From Nitrosotalea devaniterrae (lineage in GTDB: Archaea > Thermoproteota > Nitrososphaeria > Nitrososphaerales > Nitrosopumilaceae): DNA of 64,000 nucleotides. Both the position numbers and the translations under genes were made by a program. The stretch covers positions 860,451-924,450 of the forward strand of contig LN890280.1 in assembly GCA_900065925.1 (NCBI GenBank), in the 5' to 3' direction. Of the stretch, positions 9,396-18,424 are shown one piece after another. Position 1 is the first letter of the stretch; the number at the start of each line of letters is the position of its first letter. The notes under the pieces were generated by a model, which had not been told where the DNA came from, ran no database searches, and saw only the letters and a list, made by a program, of their open reading frames with translations.

Positions 9396-10910
9396 TCAGG
9401 TTCCAGAACCTATTCCTGGAAGAGTACCCGCTGCAACACCTGGAGAATATGTATCCAAGATGTGGTTTGTGAGAAATTGTGATAGTGCGGCAGTAGTACC
9501 ATACATTGTCAATCCTCCTAATACTGTTAACATTGCGATATTGAAACACACTGTCTTGAACATACCTCCCTGACCCACTTTTACTGCTAACGCATTGATG
9601 GTTGAAGTGACAAGTATGACTAGTGGTAACATCATGTGGATGAAATTTGGATCAATTGGACTGAGTGTAAATGCCTGGTTTGATACTGGCACTGTTGATA
9701 ACAATGTGTGAAATACTTCGATTAGTGTACTCATCAGGCCAAAGATTGCCATTGTAAGTCCATGTAGTACTATTATGATTGTCTCAAAAGTTCTTGATGT
9801 CTGCATCCTTTTTGATCTGAGCTCATTTAATTTGGATGAAATCTCTGCAACCTTGTTGCCCACCTGGTTCATATCTGCTCCCTTGAGGAGTGCCCTTGAC
9901 ATTATGGTATTGCCAGATTCAATTACTGAGGTTCCTGCCTCCATTGAAAATATCTCAAAACAAATTTCTGGATTTATCCTGTTTTTTACTCTATTCTTAA
10001 AGGCAATAATTTGTTTTTGTAATGGCCCGAAATTACTTCTAAGTACTGCATCAAGTGCCTGCCCCATGGAGCCTACCATGGTGTAAATCTCTCCAAAATG
10101 TCTGATAAATGGAGGATACCACTCGTCATGTTCTCGTAATTCTGTTTCCATTCTTTTGGCTATGAATCCGGGAATGAATAATGGTGATACTGCAATGACT
10201 ACGACAAGTGTGAGTGGTACTAGATTGGTCAAGGCAAGGACTATTCCAATAGAAGTGCCTGCACCAAGTGCTGCAAATAACGCCATTCGAAATTTTGGTG
10301 TGGTATCGTGTTTCGTGGATGCTAGTTTGTCTTTTGGAAATAGCATGTACATGATTACTATGAATGAACCCATGCTTACTATGACACCAACAAAAGACAT
10401 GACAAATATTGATTCAGAGTTGGAATTTCCCATGAGCATTGCCATGATAGAGTTGGCTGCAATCATGAAAGACGCAGTTGATGAAATTGTATAAAACATT
10501 TCAAGGAATAGTTTTTGGGTTTCCAAATTACGTTCGTATCTTATTGTATATGTGTGGATGGCAAAATTCATCTCATCTGTGAAGAATATTCTCAACTCAT
10601 CTCCAAGTCTTATCACTTGCGATAATTTTACTAGTAATTGTTTTAATGGGTCTGTATTATCCTTTAATTTTGCAGCAATCATTTCACAAGACCTTGCCAG
10701 ACCGTACCCCCACCCTACCCCCAGCCGGAATACTTCTTTGAATGAATTTGAATATCTTCCATATCCTGATGATTGCCCACTTTTTATCATGTCAACAGAG
10801 CCGACTTCGCCTGTAGACAATGCATACAGAAATGCAATAAAGTATAACAAATCTTCGTCTGATCGTCGAAGTTCTGCAAGTTTCTCCTTGATGGCAAGTT
10901 TTTCCATCAT
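9396..10910 (-). CDS. arlJ: archaellum platform protein ArlJ (FlaJ)
   Basis: Membrane platform of the archaellum, 504 residues. Two T2SSF-type domains are each followed by membrane helices (FMIAANSIMAMLM, GIVLALTNLVPLTLVVVIAV, then LPLVILVTSTINAL and the C-terminal hydrophobic segments). The charged cytoplasmic loop is the usual contact for ArlI. It starts inside the end of arlI with a 4-base overlap and is the last gene of the operon, matching the archaeal order H-I-J. Confidence 0.92.
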   Translation of the reverse strand: MMEKLAIKEKLAELRRSDEDLLYFIAFLYALSTGEVGSVDMIKSGQSSGYGRYSNSFKEVFRLGVGWGYGLARSCEMIAAKLKDNTDPLKQLLVKLSQVIRLGDELRIFFTDEMNFAIHTYTIRYERNLETQKLFLEMFYTISSTASFMIAANSIMAMLMGNSNSESIFVMSFVGVIVSMGSFIVIMYMLFPKDKLASTKHDTTPKFRMALFAALGAGTSIGIVLALTNLVPLTLVVVIAVSPLFIPGFIAKRMETELREHDEWYPPFIRHFGEIYTMVGSMGQALDAVLRSNFGPLQKQIIAFKNRVKNRINPEICFEIFSMEAGTSVIESGNTIMSRALLKGADMNQVGNKVAEISSKLNELRSKRMQTSRTFETIIIVLHGLTMAIFGLMSTLIEVFHTLLSTVPVSNQAFTLSPIDPNFIHMMLPLVILVTSTINALAVKVGQGGMFKTVCFNIAMLTVLGGLTMYGTTAALSQFLTNHILDTYSPGVAAGTLPGIGSGT

Positions 10911-12577
10911 AATGCATTAAGCTCCTTCATAAATTGCTCAAGGCCAATTTCCCTGCATCGAGATATTGAATCATAAACATCGTAAAAATTGAAAATTTTC
11001 TTTTCAATCATCTTATCTAAAATCTTTGTTCGCAGTGCAAGCTCCTCATATAGCAGGCCTTCGTCTTTTCTTGACATTCCCCTCTTTTCTAAAACTTTTG
11101 AAATGAATAGTGCACTACTTCCCTTACCTCTGAACTTGACTGTATCACTACCTGGGTCCCAATTGAATACTGGGATAAACATTACATTGTTCCCTTCCTG
11201 ATTGTATCCAATTACTTCATTTATGGATAGCACTCTTCTTACTCTCTTTCCATCTGGACCTGTAACAGCTGCCTGGAACATTGCAATGTTTAGATTTTCA
11301 ACATTTGTTTTTGGTATGTTCATTGGAGGGTTAGTGAGTCTCTGAATCAATGCAGTCATGTTTGCAGCGTGAAATGAACTAACTACCGGGTGACCTGTCT
11401 GCATTGCACCAAATGCAATGTTTGCCTCTGCACCTCTGATTTCTCCTACAAATATGTAATTTGGTCTCTGTCTTAACGCTGCTTTCAAAAGATCAAACAT
11501 TGTCACACTTGAATTTGCATTTCCAGTATCTCTTGTGACCTCACTTATCCAGTTGGCATGTGGTAAGGTGAGCTCAGGTGTATCTTCAATGGTTACAATT
11601 TTCCAGTTGGATGGAATAAATGCGGTAATTGCCATCATGGTGGTAGTCTTTCCTGATGCAGTTTCTCCATTGACGAATACACTCATTCCCTCTGCAAGCA
11701 TCATCCACAAGTAGGCAGCTTCGATTGAAAGCAGGGATTTGCTTGGGATGATTTGGGTTATGGATAGAGGTGTACTTGCAAATCTTCTGATTGTTGCATT
11801 CGTTCCTTTTCTGCTTATGTCTTTTCCAAACACAATGTTAATTCTAGATCCTTCTGGAAGTGTGGCGTCTATGACTGGTTTTGCATGAGATACTGTCTTA
11901 CCAAATTGTTCTGCCATGCTGACAATTAGATCATCAATTTCTTCAACACTCAAAAAGACTGGGCATTTTAGTGCTCCAAACATTTTGTGTATGACATACA
12001 TGTTACCTGCACCAACTATTGAAATGTCTTCCAAATGTGGATCGGTTAGGAATGGATCAAGTAGACCCATGCCAGCACGCTTGCGCAAAAAATGATATTT
12101 TAGACTAGGTATGTCCTTATCAAACACTGCCAAGTTTTTGGCCTTGAATATATCCATCTTGGAATAATCTATTGCCGCATTTGTAGACATGATGGTTTTG
12201 TCAAGATATTGGTCTATCATGTTGAATCTTTCTGTGAGCTCAATAGGTGGATTCATGGTTCCTGCATGTAATGCAAATAACTTGTCTGCACTTTCCATCA
12301 GTGCACGGTCTGGTTCATCAGGTTCGATGACTGCATATTCTACATATCCATCCGCTGAATTGGAGTGTGGATTGATGTGAATGTACGTGTTCTCAGATAT
12401 TGGATATATCAGATTGGGGTCCTTGAGTTTTTTATGTTCGCCCTCAAGTTTTTCTGTAAATAATGGAATGGGATTTCCTCTTTCTACGTATGTTGACAAG
12501 TAGTTTAACAGATGCGCAGATTTCTTTAGCGCCTCTGAGAATTTTTTGTCACTGACTAGAGATAGACTTAGAACCAT
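10907..12577 (-). CDS. arlI: archaellum motor ATPase ArlI (FlaI)
   Basis: 556-residue ATPase that drives archaellum assembly and rotation. Walker A GETASGKT is at 304-311, the Asp-box/Walker B segment NYIFVGEIRG at 373-382, and the His-box TGHPVVSSFHAA follows. The N-terminal ~280 residues form the usual two-part domain. Ala replaces the more common Gly in the P-loop (GETASGKT), which is typical of ArlI. It overlaps arlJ by four bases and lies 41 bases after arlH. Confidence 0.93.
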   Translation of the reverse strand: MVLSLSLVSDKKFSEALKKSAHLLNYLSTYVERGNPIPLFTEKLEGEHKKLKDPNLIYPISENTYIHINPHSNSADGYVEYAVIEPDEPDRALMESADKLFALHAGTMNPPIELTERFNMIDQYLDKTIMSTNAAIDYSKMDIFKAKNLAVFDKDIPSLKYHFLRKRAGMGLLDPFLTDPHLEDISIVGAGNMYVIHKMFGALKCPVFLSVEEIDDLIVSMAEQFGKTVSHAKPVIDATLPEGSRINIVFGKDISRKGTNATIRRFASTPLSITQIIPSKSLLSIEAAYLWMMLAEGMSVFVNGETASGKTTTMMAITAFIPSNWKIVTIEDTPELTLPHANWISEVTRDTGNANSSVTMFDLLKAALRQRPNYIFVGEIRGAEANIAFGAMQTGHPVVSSFHAANMTALIQRLTNPPMNIPKTNVENLNIAMFQAAVTGPDGKRVRRVLSINEVIGYNQEGNNVMFIPVFNWDPGSDTVKFRGKGSSALFISKVLEKRGMSRKDEGLLYEELALRTKILDKMIEKKIFNFYDVYDSISRCREIGLEQFMKELNAL

Positions 12578-12618
12578 TTCATTTTACCTTGATTTGTTGT
12601 TCTCATGTCTTCATCCTA

Positions 12619-13320
12619 TTATGCATTAGCTGTGGATATTGGTACAATCTTAATTCCAAAGTTAGTGTCAATCTCAAAAGCAAATGATGACTCTGACGCT
12701 TCGCTTGAGCCTATCAATTTTATCACTTTCATCACCTTGACTGCTTTTCCACCTATGCTTGCAGTACTAAGTGAAAAGTAAACATCGCATGCGGATTTTA
12801 TCCTCATGGAAATGTCTTCTGGAATTGATGTTTCATGCATCGTAAGGATTACGGTCATGCCTGTTGATACAAGATATTTGCACCTGGTTAGAAAATCAAG
12901 TATCTGTCCTGCATCTGCATACATTGTCAAAAGAGATATTGAATCTATTACTACACAATCAAAATTTTTGGAGTTGCTACTAATGTATCTGCCAATTACT
13001 GGCAATAGAAATGATGATTGCTTTTGTGACCATACTGCTCCGTATACGTGCAGTGGAAGTATTGAAAATCGATTTTGTAAAAATGCTGTTGTAAAGTTGA
13101 ATGTAATTGTCTTCATTTTTTCGATATAATCTTTGACAGTATTTTCTGTAACACACAATACTTTCATTTTTGACGATAACATGCCTTGTATAAATTGGGC
13201 TGCAAGTGCACTCTTTCCTGTACCATGCTCTCCTTCTATCATCATCAAGCATGGTGTTGGAATTCCACCTGCTAACTGCCTATCTACCTCTTCATTACCC
13301 GTTGGAATTGTCTTTATCAT
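12619..13320 (-). CDS. arlH: archaellum motor protein ArlH (FlaH)
   Basis: RecA/KaiC-fold nucleotide-binding protein of 233 residues that sits on ArlI and acts as a regulatory ring component. Walker A GEHGTGKS is at 30-37 and Walker B ends in CVVIDS (D126). As in other ArlH proteins, the strong catalytic Glu of KaiC is not obvious, fitting ATP binding with little turnover. The start overlaps the end of arlF by four bases, indicating translational coupling. Confidence 0.92.
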   Translation of the reverse strand: MIKTIPTGNEEVDRQLAGGIPTPCLMMIEGEHGTGKSALAAQFIQGMLSSKMKVLCVTENTVKDYIEKMKTITFNFTTAFLQNRFSILPLHVYGAVWSQKQSSFLLPVIGRYISSNSKNFDCVVIDSISLLTMYADAGQILDFLTRCKYLVSTGMTVILTMHETSIPEDISMRIKSACDVYFSLSTASIGGKAVKVMKVIKLIGSSEASESSFAFEIDTNFGIKIVPISTANA

Positions 13321-13841
13321 GTTATTCTCACCGAACTTGTAGAAAGAACTCCATTGTCTGTTCCAATGTTGACTGTAATGATGCCTCCTAGGCTTGTCGG
13401 ATTTTGCAGATTTGCCTCAATGTTGAGTGTTTCCTTAGGATCTAGTATGCCTGGATGTTCAAGATCATTTGTTATGCTTTGAATGCACCACTTGTCAGAT
13501 GGTAATGCTACACAACTTTTTGCATATTGTAAAACCTCTGTAAGCGTTGGCATGCTTCCTGTGTCTGTCTGATATGTAACTATGGCATCAAACTTGTTGT
13601 AATTCCATAAAATGGTATTTCCAGTATTATCTACTGAGAAATTAACAATAGTAGAATTATGAATACTTTGTAAGTTCGAAACACTGATGTTTGTGTGTAA
13701 AATTGAATTTAAGGTGCTTGACATCTGTGCTGAAGATGTACTGACCTTTGTGGTATCATCAAGTATTGCAGGAAATGACATCATTGCATACACTATGGTA
13801 AAGGTAACAATACCGCCCGAAATTGCGATGCTTAATCCCAC
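13317..13841 (-). CDS. arlF: archaellum stator-type protein ArlF (FlaF)
   Basis: 174 residues: one N-terminal membrane helix (IAISGGIVTFTIVYAMMSF) and an extracellular beta-sandwich domain. ArlF and ArlG form the complex that ties the motor to the S-layer. The helix is class-III-signal-like but lacks a basic-Gly cleavage site, as expected for a retained subunit. Assignment as F rather than G rests mainly on operon order (G-F-H-I-J as in Crenarchaeota) and could be swapped. It lies 10 bases after arlG and overlaps arlH. Confidence 0.75.
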   Translation of the reverse strand: MGLSIAISGGIVTFTIVYAMMSFPAILDDTTKVSTSSAQMSSTLNSILHTNISVSNLQSIHNSTIVNFSVDNTGNTILWNYNKFDAIVTYQTDTGSMPTLTEVLQYAKSCVALPSDKWCIQSITNDLEHPGILDPKETLNIEANLQNPTSLGGIITVNIGTDNGVLSTSSVRIT

Positions 13842-13851
13842 GGAATATCAC

Positions 13852-14319
13852 CTAGCAGAACGTAGCGAAGTATTCATCGCTAACTCCGTTGGGTGTTGTT
13901 ACTTGTAATTCGTATACACTACTACATTGAATGGCCGATAAATCTGAAAGGTTGATTTGTACCGTATTTGCTTTGTCCCAACTAGTTACTGGACTAGAAA
14001 ATGTCCATGATGGAGATCCTGCGTTGTATGGGATTCTCTGCATTGCACCCGTTTGACCAAAATACACATCAATATTTTGCGTATTTGTAATCGAATACGT
14101 TCCAATATTTTTCACCCAGGCACTTACACTTGTAGATGTTGGATTTTGTGCGTATAGGATTTTGATGTTTGTTAATATGGTCTGTTTCTGATTCTCAGTT
14201 GTTTGAGTAAAAGTAGATTGGAATGTGCCAACTTTTGTCATTACTACACCCGCAAGACCTCCAGCTATTATGACTGAAGCTACAATGAGAATTGCTTCTG
14301 TAAAAACGGCTGATCCCAT
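13852..14319 (-). CDS. arlG: archaellum stator-type protein ArlG (FlaG)
   Basis: 155 residues: an N-terminal helix (EAILIVASVIIAGGLAGVVM) followed by a beta-rich exterior domain with aromatic and Asn/Ser/Thr residues and a Cys near the C-terminus. The ETILLIAS-like N-terminus and the position just before arlF fit ArlG, the filament-like partner that ArlF caps at the S-layer. It begins one base after the stop of the preceding 405-residue gene. Confidence 0.75.
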   Translation of the reverse strand: MGSAVFTEAILIVASVIIAGGLAGVVMTKVGTFQSTFTQTTENQKQTILTNIKILYAQNPTSTSVSAWVKNIGTYSITNTQNIDVYFGQTGAMQRIPYNAGSPSWTFSSPVTSWDKANTVQINLSDLSAIQCSSVYELQVTTPNGVSDEYFATFC

Positions 14320-14320
14320 A

Positions 14321-15538
14321 CTAATTCTCCTTTGACTCCACTGTCATTAGTGGGCCATGTGATTTTCCTTGATTCATTATTATTTTGGCATATGTCAAAT
14401 CAGCTTCCTTGTCTGCTATTCCCATGACTTTGCCAAATTTGTATAACATGATGAGTATCTCCTTGACTGATAGCCCTGACTGGTCCATCAGATTGATTAT
14501 GTTGTATATGACGTGCTCGTCTTCTTGTCTTAGCCCCATCATTTTACACTGTTCTATTAGGATGTCAATTGAGCTCCTGTCTACAGTTTGGAGGATCTCT
14601 TCCAAAATTGTTGTTGTACTCATGAGTTTACCAAGTGTAAGACTACCATTGAATAATTGATTGAATGGGAGAGATTCTTGAAATTCTTGTTTGGATTGGA
14701 CGTCCTCAATCTGTTTTGATGTTGATGTTGTGGGCAAACTGTTTGTTGTTACAATGCTAGTCTCTGCTTGTTGCTCTGCATTATTTGGCATCGAATTTTC
14801 TGGAGAGTTGTTTATGTGATGCATTGGTGATTGTTCTGTATGTAACGGAAGTGTTGGGTCTGAGAGTCCCTTGATGTCCATTGAATCAAAATACTTGCGC
14901 ATGAAATTAAGTGGATTTGCAATCTCTGCTTGAAATGCCTTGAGATCAGTCAGTGATGTTTCAAATGTAAGTGTCAGATCCTGAATCGTACTTCGAATCG
15001 AGTTGATTTCATTTCTAACATCACTTACAGTATCTTGCATTCTTACTAGTTCCCTTTGAAATGGGTCTACAGCACGTGTAACCATATCATTGAGAACATT
15101 TTCATCTACTACTGGTTGTTGTACCATTGTTGGAGCATAAGTTGTCTCACCTGGCATTGATACAGGTGATGGCATGATGATATCTGACATTCCGCCAGGA
15201 TTATTTGTCATTATCATACCGCTTTCTTGTTTTGGTGCTTCAAAAGAGATATTTTCTATTGGTGCTTCTGTTTGCATGATACCTTGGTCGATGCCTTGAC
15301 TGGGTTGATTTAGTGATTTTTTTGCCATGAATTTAGGGATGCCAATAAGAACTCCTGCAATGGCAACAACTGGCAGTACAAAATAATATAGTGATGTGGG
15401 AAAACTAAACAGGTATTCTGGCAAGAGTTCGTAGAGAAATAGACCATGACATGCAATTACACTTACTGCTACAAATGTTCGTGTTTTACTAGATAGTTTT
15501 GTAATTAGAAAAAGTGGATTGGAGGCAATGATCTTCAA
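14321..15538 (-). CDS. two-TM coiled-coil protein in the ArlX/ArlCDE position
   Basis: 405 residues not matching a family I can name. Two membrane helices (about 20-37 and 48-66) are followed by a Met/Pro/Gln-rich linker (70-145), a coiled coil (about 155-205, heptad-like LVRMQDTVSDVRNEINSI) and an ANPLNFM segment at 207-213. A second disordered linker leads to a helical C-terminal domain (about 300-395). It lies between an archaellin and arlG with gaps of 13 and 1 bases, where Crenarchaeota have ArlX (one TM plus coiled coil) and Euryarchaeota have ArlC/D/E. The ANPLNF segment recalls the NPF after the ArlC coiled coil. I infer a thaumarchaeal motor-scaffold or CheF-contact protein. Confidence 0.6.
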   Translation of the reverse strand: MKIIASNPLFLITKLSSKTRTFVAVSVIACHGLFLYELLPEYLFSFPTSLYYFVLPVVAIAGVLIGIPKFMAKKSLNQPSQGIDQGIMQTEAPIENISFEAPKQESGMIMTNNPGGMSDIIMPSPVSMPGETTYAPTMVQQPVVDENVLNDMVTRAVDPFQRELVRMQDTVSDVRNEINSIRSTIQDLTLTFETSLTDLKAFQAEIANPLNFMRKYFDSMDIKGLSDPTLPLHTEQSPMHHINNSPENSMPNNAEQQAETSIVTTNSLPTTSTSKQIEDVQSKQEFQESLPFNQLFNGSLTLGKLMSTTTILEEILQTVDRSSIDILIEQCKMMGLRQEDEHVIYNIINLMDQSGLSVKEILIMLYKFGKVMGIADKEADLTYAKIIMNQGKSHGPLMTVESKEN

Positions 15539-15551
15539 ATCATATCCTCCT

Positions 15552-16247
15552 CTATCCCAAGTCCACAGTTGTTTCTGTAACTGCTGGCACTTGTCTTTCT
15601 ATAGTCAACGCAGAGCCAGTTGGAACTATGATTTCAGCCTTGACTGTATCTAGCTGTTTTGGCTGGTCACCGTTCTTGTAAACAATTACCAAATCTGCAT
15701 GTTCACCTACGTCAAGTATGTTGTTGTTGTTCTTGTTGACATCCCAGTAAACCATTGCCTTTGTGCCGTTTGGATATTGGTTATCTCCAAGATTGGTGAT
15801 TGGATCATGGTCTATGCATGCCTTGCCAGTTGCACCAATTTTTATTGCATAGGATGCATTGATTACATTTCCACTACTTCCTAGTGCGCAACCTACTCCA
15901 AAGATGTTGTCATATCTTACTGAATTGCTGTAATACTTGATGTCAGTCAAAGTAGGATCAAGACTTACTGCGTCTCCTCCACCTGCTACCTTGAGAGGTA
16001 TCATTGTGGCGTTTAGCTGAGATTTAGCTACATCTCCAAATCCTGTTACTTTACCTGCAATCTCAAGTGCACTGCTTGACTCTGTGACAGATGATGAAAT
16101 TGCTGTCTTTGCCTTTTGTGTTGTTGAAAAACCCATGTTGAGAACGACAAAGGCTAAAGCTGCAGCAACGATTACGAATGCTATCATAACTATTGCAGAC
16201 TCTATACCGATGACTCCTCTACGATTTCTCCGTAGTCGGTATTTCAT
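15552..16247 (-). CDS. arlB: archaellin ArlB, copy 1 (operon-linked)
   Basis: Archaellum filament subunit of 231 residues. The short basic leader ends RRGVIG and cleavage is expected before IESAIVMIAFVIVAAALAF, the helix forming the filament core; the rest is the outer beta domain with several N-x-S/T sequons. It is only 13 bases upstream of the motor operon and has no T-rich terminator, unlike the other three copies, so it is likely cotranscribed with the motor genes. From 15556 to 16224 it is base-for-base identical to archaellin 4 (19330-19998). Only the first ~10 codons differ (MKYRLRRN here). Confidence 0.93.
   Translation of the reverse strand: MKYRLRRNRRGVIGIESAIVMIAFVIVAAALAFVVLNMGFSTTQKAKTAISSSVTESSSALEIAGKVTGFGDVAKSQLNATMIPLKVAGGGDAVSLDPTLTDIKYYSNSVRYDNIFGVGCALGSSGNVINASYAIKIGATGKACIDHDPITNLGDNQYPNGTKAMVYWDVNKNNNNILDVGEHADLVIVYKNGDQPKQLDTVKAEIIVPTGSALTIERQVPAVTETTVDLG
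15556..16224 (-). repeat. 669-bp identical tract, archaellin copy 1 side
   Basis: Direct repeat, same orientation as 19330-19998. I compared the two by eye and found no mismatch. The tract stops just inside the stop codon and at the RRGVIG leader, so only the mature-protein part is shared. Confidence 0.9.
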
Positions 16248-16295
16248 TATTTATGATAAGATATGTCCGGGTTTAATCCTCAAGTATGTTTATTA

Positions 16296-16306
16296 TGATC
16301 AAACAT
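16296..16306 (-). promoter_or_regulatory. ATGTTTGATCA box upstream of archaellin 1
   Basis: In gene orientation ATGTTTGATCA is followed by an AT-rich TAATAAA. The same box occurs upstream of the other archaellins about 50 bases before the start codon, so it may be a shared activator or promoter element. Confidence 0.4.
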
Positions 16307-16329
16307 GGGGTTTGATTTTTAAAATTCTA

Positions 16330-17337
16330 TCATGTCTGAATTATTCTGTGACTTATCAAATATGAAATGCTTGAAGCAAATTCATCATCAGATGATGTAC
16401 CATCTGACCATTCTGTTATAGTGTTTTTGATCCATATTGGGATTATGCCTGGGTTGATTTTTGACATATCTGATGCATGTATTGACATGTATCCTTTCTC
16501 TATAGAAAACTGGATTCCGTTGACAAATTCATTATCATTTATTTCGTTATCTTTCCATATCTTTACATTGTTTTTCATCCAATGTGGTATGTGATCTATA
16601 TTTGATGTTATGCCTGAATTCTGTGAACCGTTGAAACTTATGTTGACATCTGTAACGGTGGATGGAAACCCATACAATGATTTTATCTTATAGTCACCAC
16701 TTGTCTTAAAAACTGAACTTGAAGCCTTTAACTCGTAAAAAAAACTATGGTCTGAAAGTGTATTGGTTTTGTCCAGGTATACCAAATTGCGTTTATTATC
16801 AAATATCTGTATTATAACAGGCGTGATCTGGTATGTATTGTTAACAATGCCTGAAATTCTAATACTGTCTCCTTCTGCATAGTATTTTCTATCTGTTTCA
16901 ATGTTAAAATCAGGTGAGATTCCCAAATATGCTGGCCCAACGTCAATTTTTCCTGTCATCCACGGATGAATCTTACAGAAATAGTAATATCCTGACCACA
17001 TCTGCTCGCTAATTTTTAAAGAATAACTTTTTCCTGGGTTTATTATGCCACTATCAAATATTTTGCCAACATACGTTGGATGATCTAAAACACCGCTTGT
17101 AACTGTGTGAGTTGTAGTGTCATTATTTATCCATTGTATAGTCTCATTTTGTCTTGCATGTAATTCTGGAGGCCAAAATGATGTACTGTTTATTCCAGGA
17201 CTGGTTTTTATTGTAACCGTCCATGGTATAGTAGAATTGTCTGCAAATGCATATGATATTGGTATTATGGTGAATATTACAAAGAGTACTAAAATACCAT
17301 ATTGTAGACCCACAAAAAATATGATTGAAAATGACAA
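16330..17337 (-). CDS. cupredoxin-domain surface protein with C-terminal W-rich repeats
   Basis: 335 residues from a TTG start. The signal peptide ends near YAFA. A blue-copper domain (about 35-135) carries a full type 1 ligand set: H77, C121, H124 and M127 in THTVTS and YYFCKIHPWMTG. An Ig-like domain (about 140-240) follows, then two copies of a repeat of the form IPxWIKNxxxxWxDxxxxDxEFxxxIxYLI. That repeat is common in thaumarchaeal exported proteins and probably binds the envelope. Ammonia oxidisers use many copper redox proteins, so electron transfer or copper handling at the surface is plausible. Its place between archaellin genes is unusual. Confidence 0.8.
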   Translation of the reverse strand: MSFSIIFFVGLQYGILVLFVIFTIIPISYAFADNSTIPWTVTIKTSPGINSTSFWPPELHARQNETIQWINNDTTTHTVTSGVLDHPTYVGKIFDSGIINPGKSYSLKISEQMWSGYYYFCKIHPWMTGKIDVGPAYLGISPDFNIETDRKYYAEGDSIRISGIVNNTYQITPVIIQIFDNKRNLVYLDKTNTLSDHSFFYELKASSSVFKTSGDYKIKSLYGFPSTVTDVNISFNGSQNSGITSNIDHIPHWMKNNVKIWKDNEINDNEFVNGIQFSIEKGYMSIHASDMSKINPGIIPIWIKNTITEWSDGTSSDDEFASSISYLISHRIIQT

Positions 17338-17441
17338 AATAGACTAGCGCTTATTCAAATTAGACCAATGGGATAATTTTTTGAACCTGAAAATTCTGAC
17401 CATACGCGGGTTTACAATTATTTGGGATCGTGTATCATTTC

Positions 17442-17462
17442 TAATTAAAAATAAAAAAGAAA
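17442..17462 (-). terminator. T-rich terminator of archaellin 2
   Basis: On the minus strand this reads as a TTTTTCTTTTTTATTTTTAA-type tract about 25-45 bases after the stop codon. The same tract follows copies 3 and 4. Confidence 0.6.
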
Positions 17463-17484
17463 AAGTTGTGGAATAAGTTTTTGC

Positions 17485-18177
17485 TTATCCTAGGTCAACT
17501 ATCTGAGTTGTAACTGCTGGCACTTGTCTTTCTACAGTCAATGCAGAACCGGTTGGTAGTACAACTTCAGCTTTGATGTTGTCTAACTGTGCTGGTCTGT
17601 CCGCACTCTTGTATTGAATTACCAAGTTTGCATGTTCACCTTGATCAAGTATGCTGTTGTTGTTCTTGTTAACATCCCAGTATACGATTGCCTGTGTGGT
17701 TGTTGGTGCATGAGCTGTTGTTCCGTTTACTGCATCTTTATCAGTACATCCTGCTGTAACTGCAGCATCAACTGCTGATGATACAGTAGTATATGCTGTA
17801 GATGTTAGAACACATGCGCTCTTGTAGATGTTGTCGTATCTTACAGTATTGCTGTAATACTTGATGTCTGCAAGAGCTGGATCAAGACTTACTGCGTCTC
17901 CTCCACCTGCTACCTTGAGAGGTATCACTGTTGCATTAAGTACACTACCTGAGACGTATCCTATGCCGGTTACTTTACCTGCAATCTCAAGTGCACTGCT
18001 TGACTCTGTGACAGATGATGAAATTGCTGTCTTTGCCTTTTGTGTTGTTGAAAAACCCATGTTGAGAACGACAAAGGCTAAAGCTGCAGCAACGATTACG
18101 AATGCTATCATAACTATTGCAGACTCTATACCGATGACTCCTCTACGAGTCTTTCTACTTCTTGTTGTAGAATTCAT
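17485..18177 (-). CDS. arlB: archaellin ArlB, copy 2
   Basis: 230 residues with the class III signal RKTRRGVIG followed by the hydrophobic filament helix IESAIVMIAFVIV. It is nearly identical to copy 3: 13 substitutions, all between residues 128 and 188, with the rest of the protein unchanged. A T-rich terminator follows, so it is probably a monocistronic filament gene. The gene and its flanks belong to a ~0.94-kb tandem duplication with copy 3. Confidence 0.92.
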   Translation of the reverse strand: MNSTTRSRKTRRGVIGIESAIVMIAFVIVAAALAFVVLNMGFSTTQKAKTAISSSVTESSSALEIAGKVTGIGYVSGSVLNATVIPLKVAGGGDAVSLDPALADIKYYSNTVRYDNIYKSACVLTSTAYTTVSSAVDAAVTAGCTDKDAVNGTTAHAPTTTQAIVYWDVNKNNNSILDQGEHANLVIQYKSADRPAQLDNIKAEVVLPTGSALTVERQVPAVTTQIVDLG

Positions 18178-18225
18178 TAGTTGTAGTATGATGTGCCTGC
18201 TACATATCCAACAGTGTGTATAGAA

Positions 18226-18236
18226 TGATCAAACAT
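18226..18236 (-). promoter_or_regulatory. ATGTTTGATCA box upstream of archaellin 2
   Basis: Same 11 bases as at archaellin 1, followed by TTCTATA, a possible TATA element. Confidence 0.4.
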
Positions 18237-18381
18237 TGAATCTACATTCTATAAGGTGAGATACTTGATTATGCTAATAATAAAAACTTGGCGAGTTAAT
18301 AAAATCATACCTGATTTCCGTTTCTACTCTCTTGGCATTTTTCTACTTTAAAATTATTTTTTAAAACAAGTTATACTTTTT

Positions 18382-18402
18382 TAATTAAAAATAAAAAAGA
18401 AA
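18382..18402 (-). terminator. T-rich terminator of archaellin 3
   Basis: Same sequence as the tract after archaellin 2; poly-T tracts end archaeal transcription. Confidence 0.6.
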
Positions 18403-18424
18403 AAGTTGTGGAATAAGTTTTTGC

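Larger units (their letters stand above)
17442..18218 (-). repeat. tandem archaellin duplication, unit A
   Basis: Gene, terminator tract and ~40 bases of 5' flank are shared with 18382-19158 at a constant offset of 940 bases. Most differences sit in the central coding region. Confidence 0.85.
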
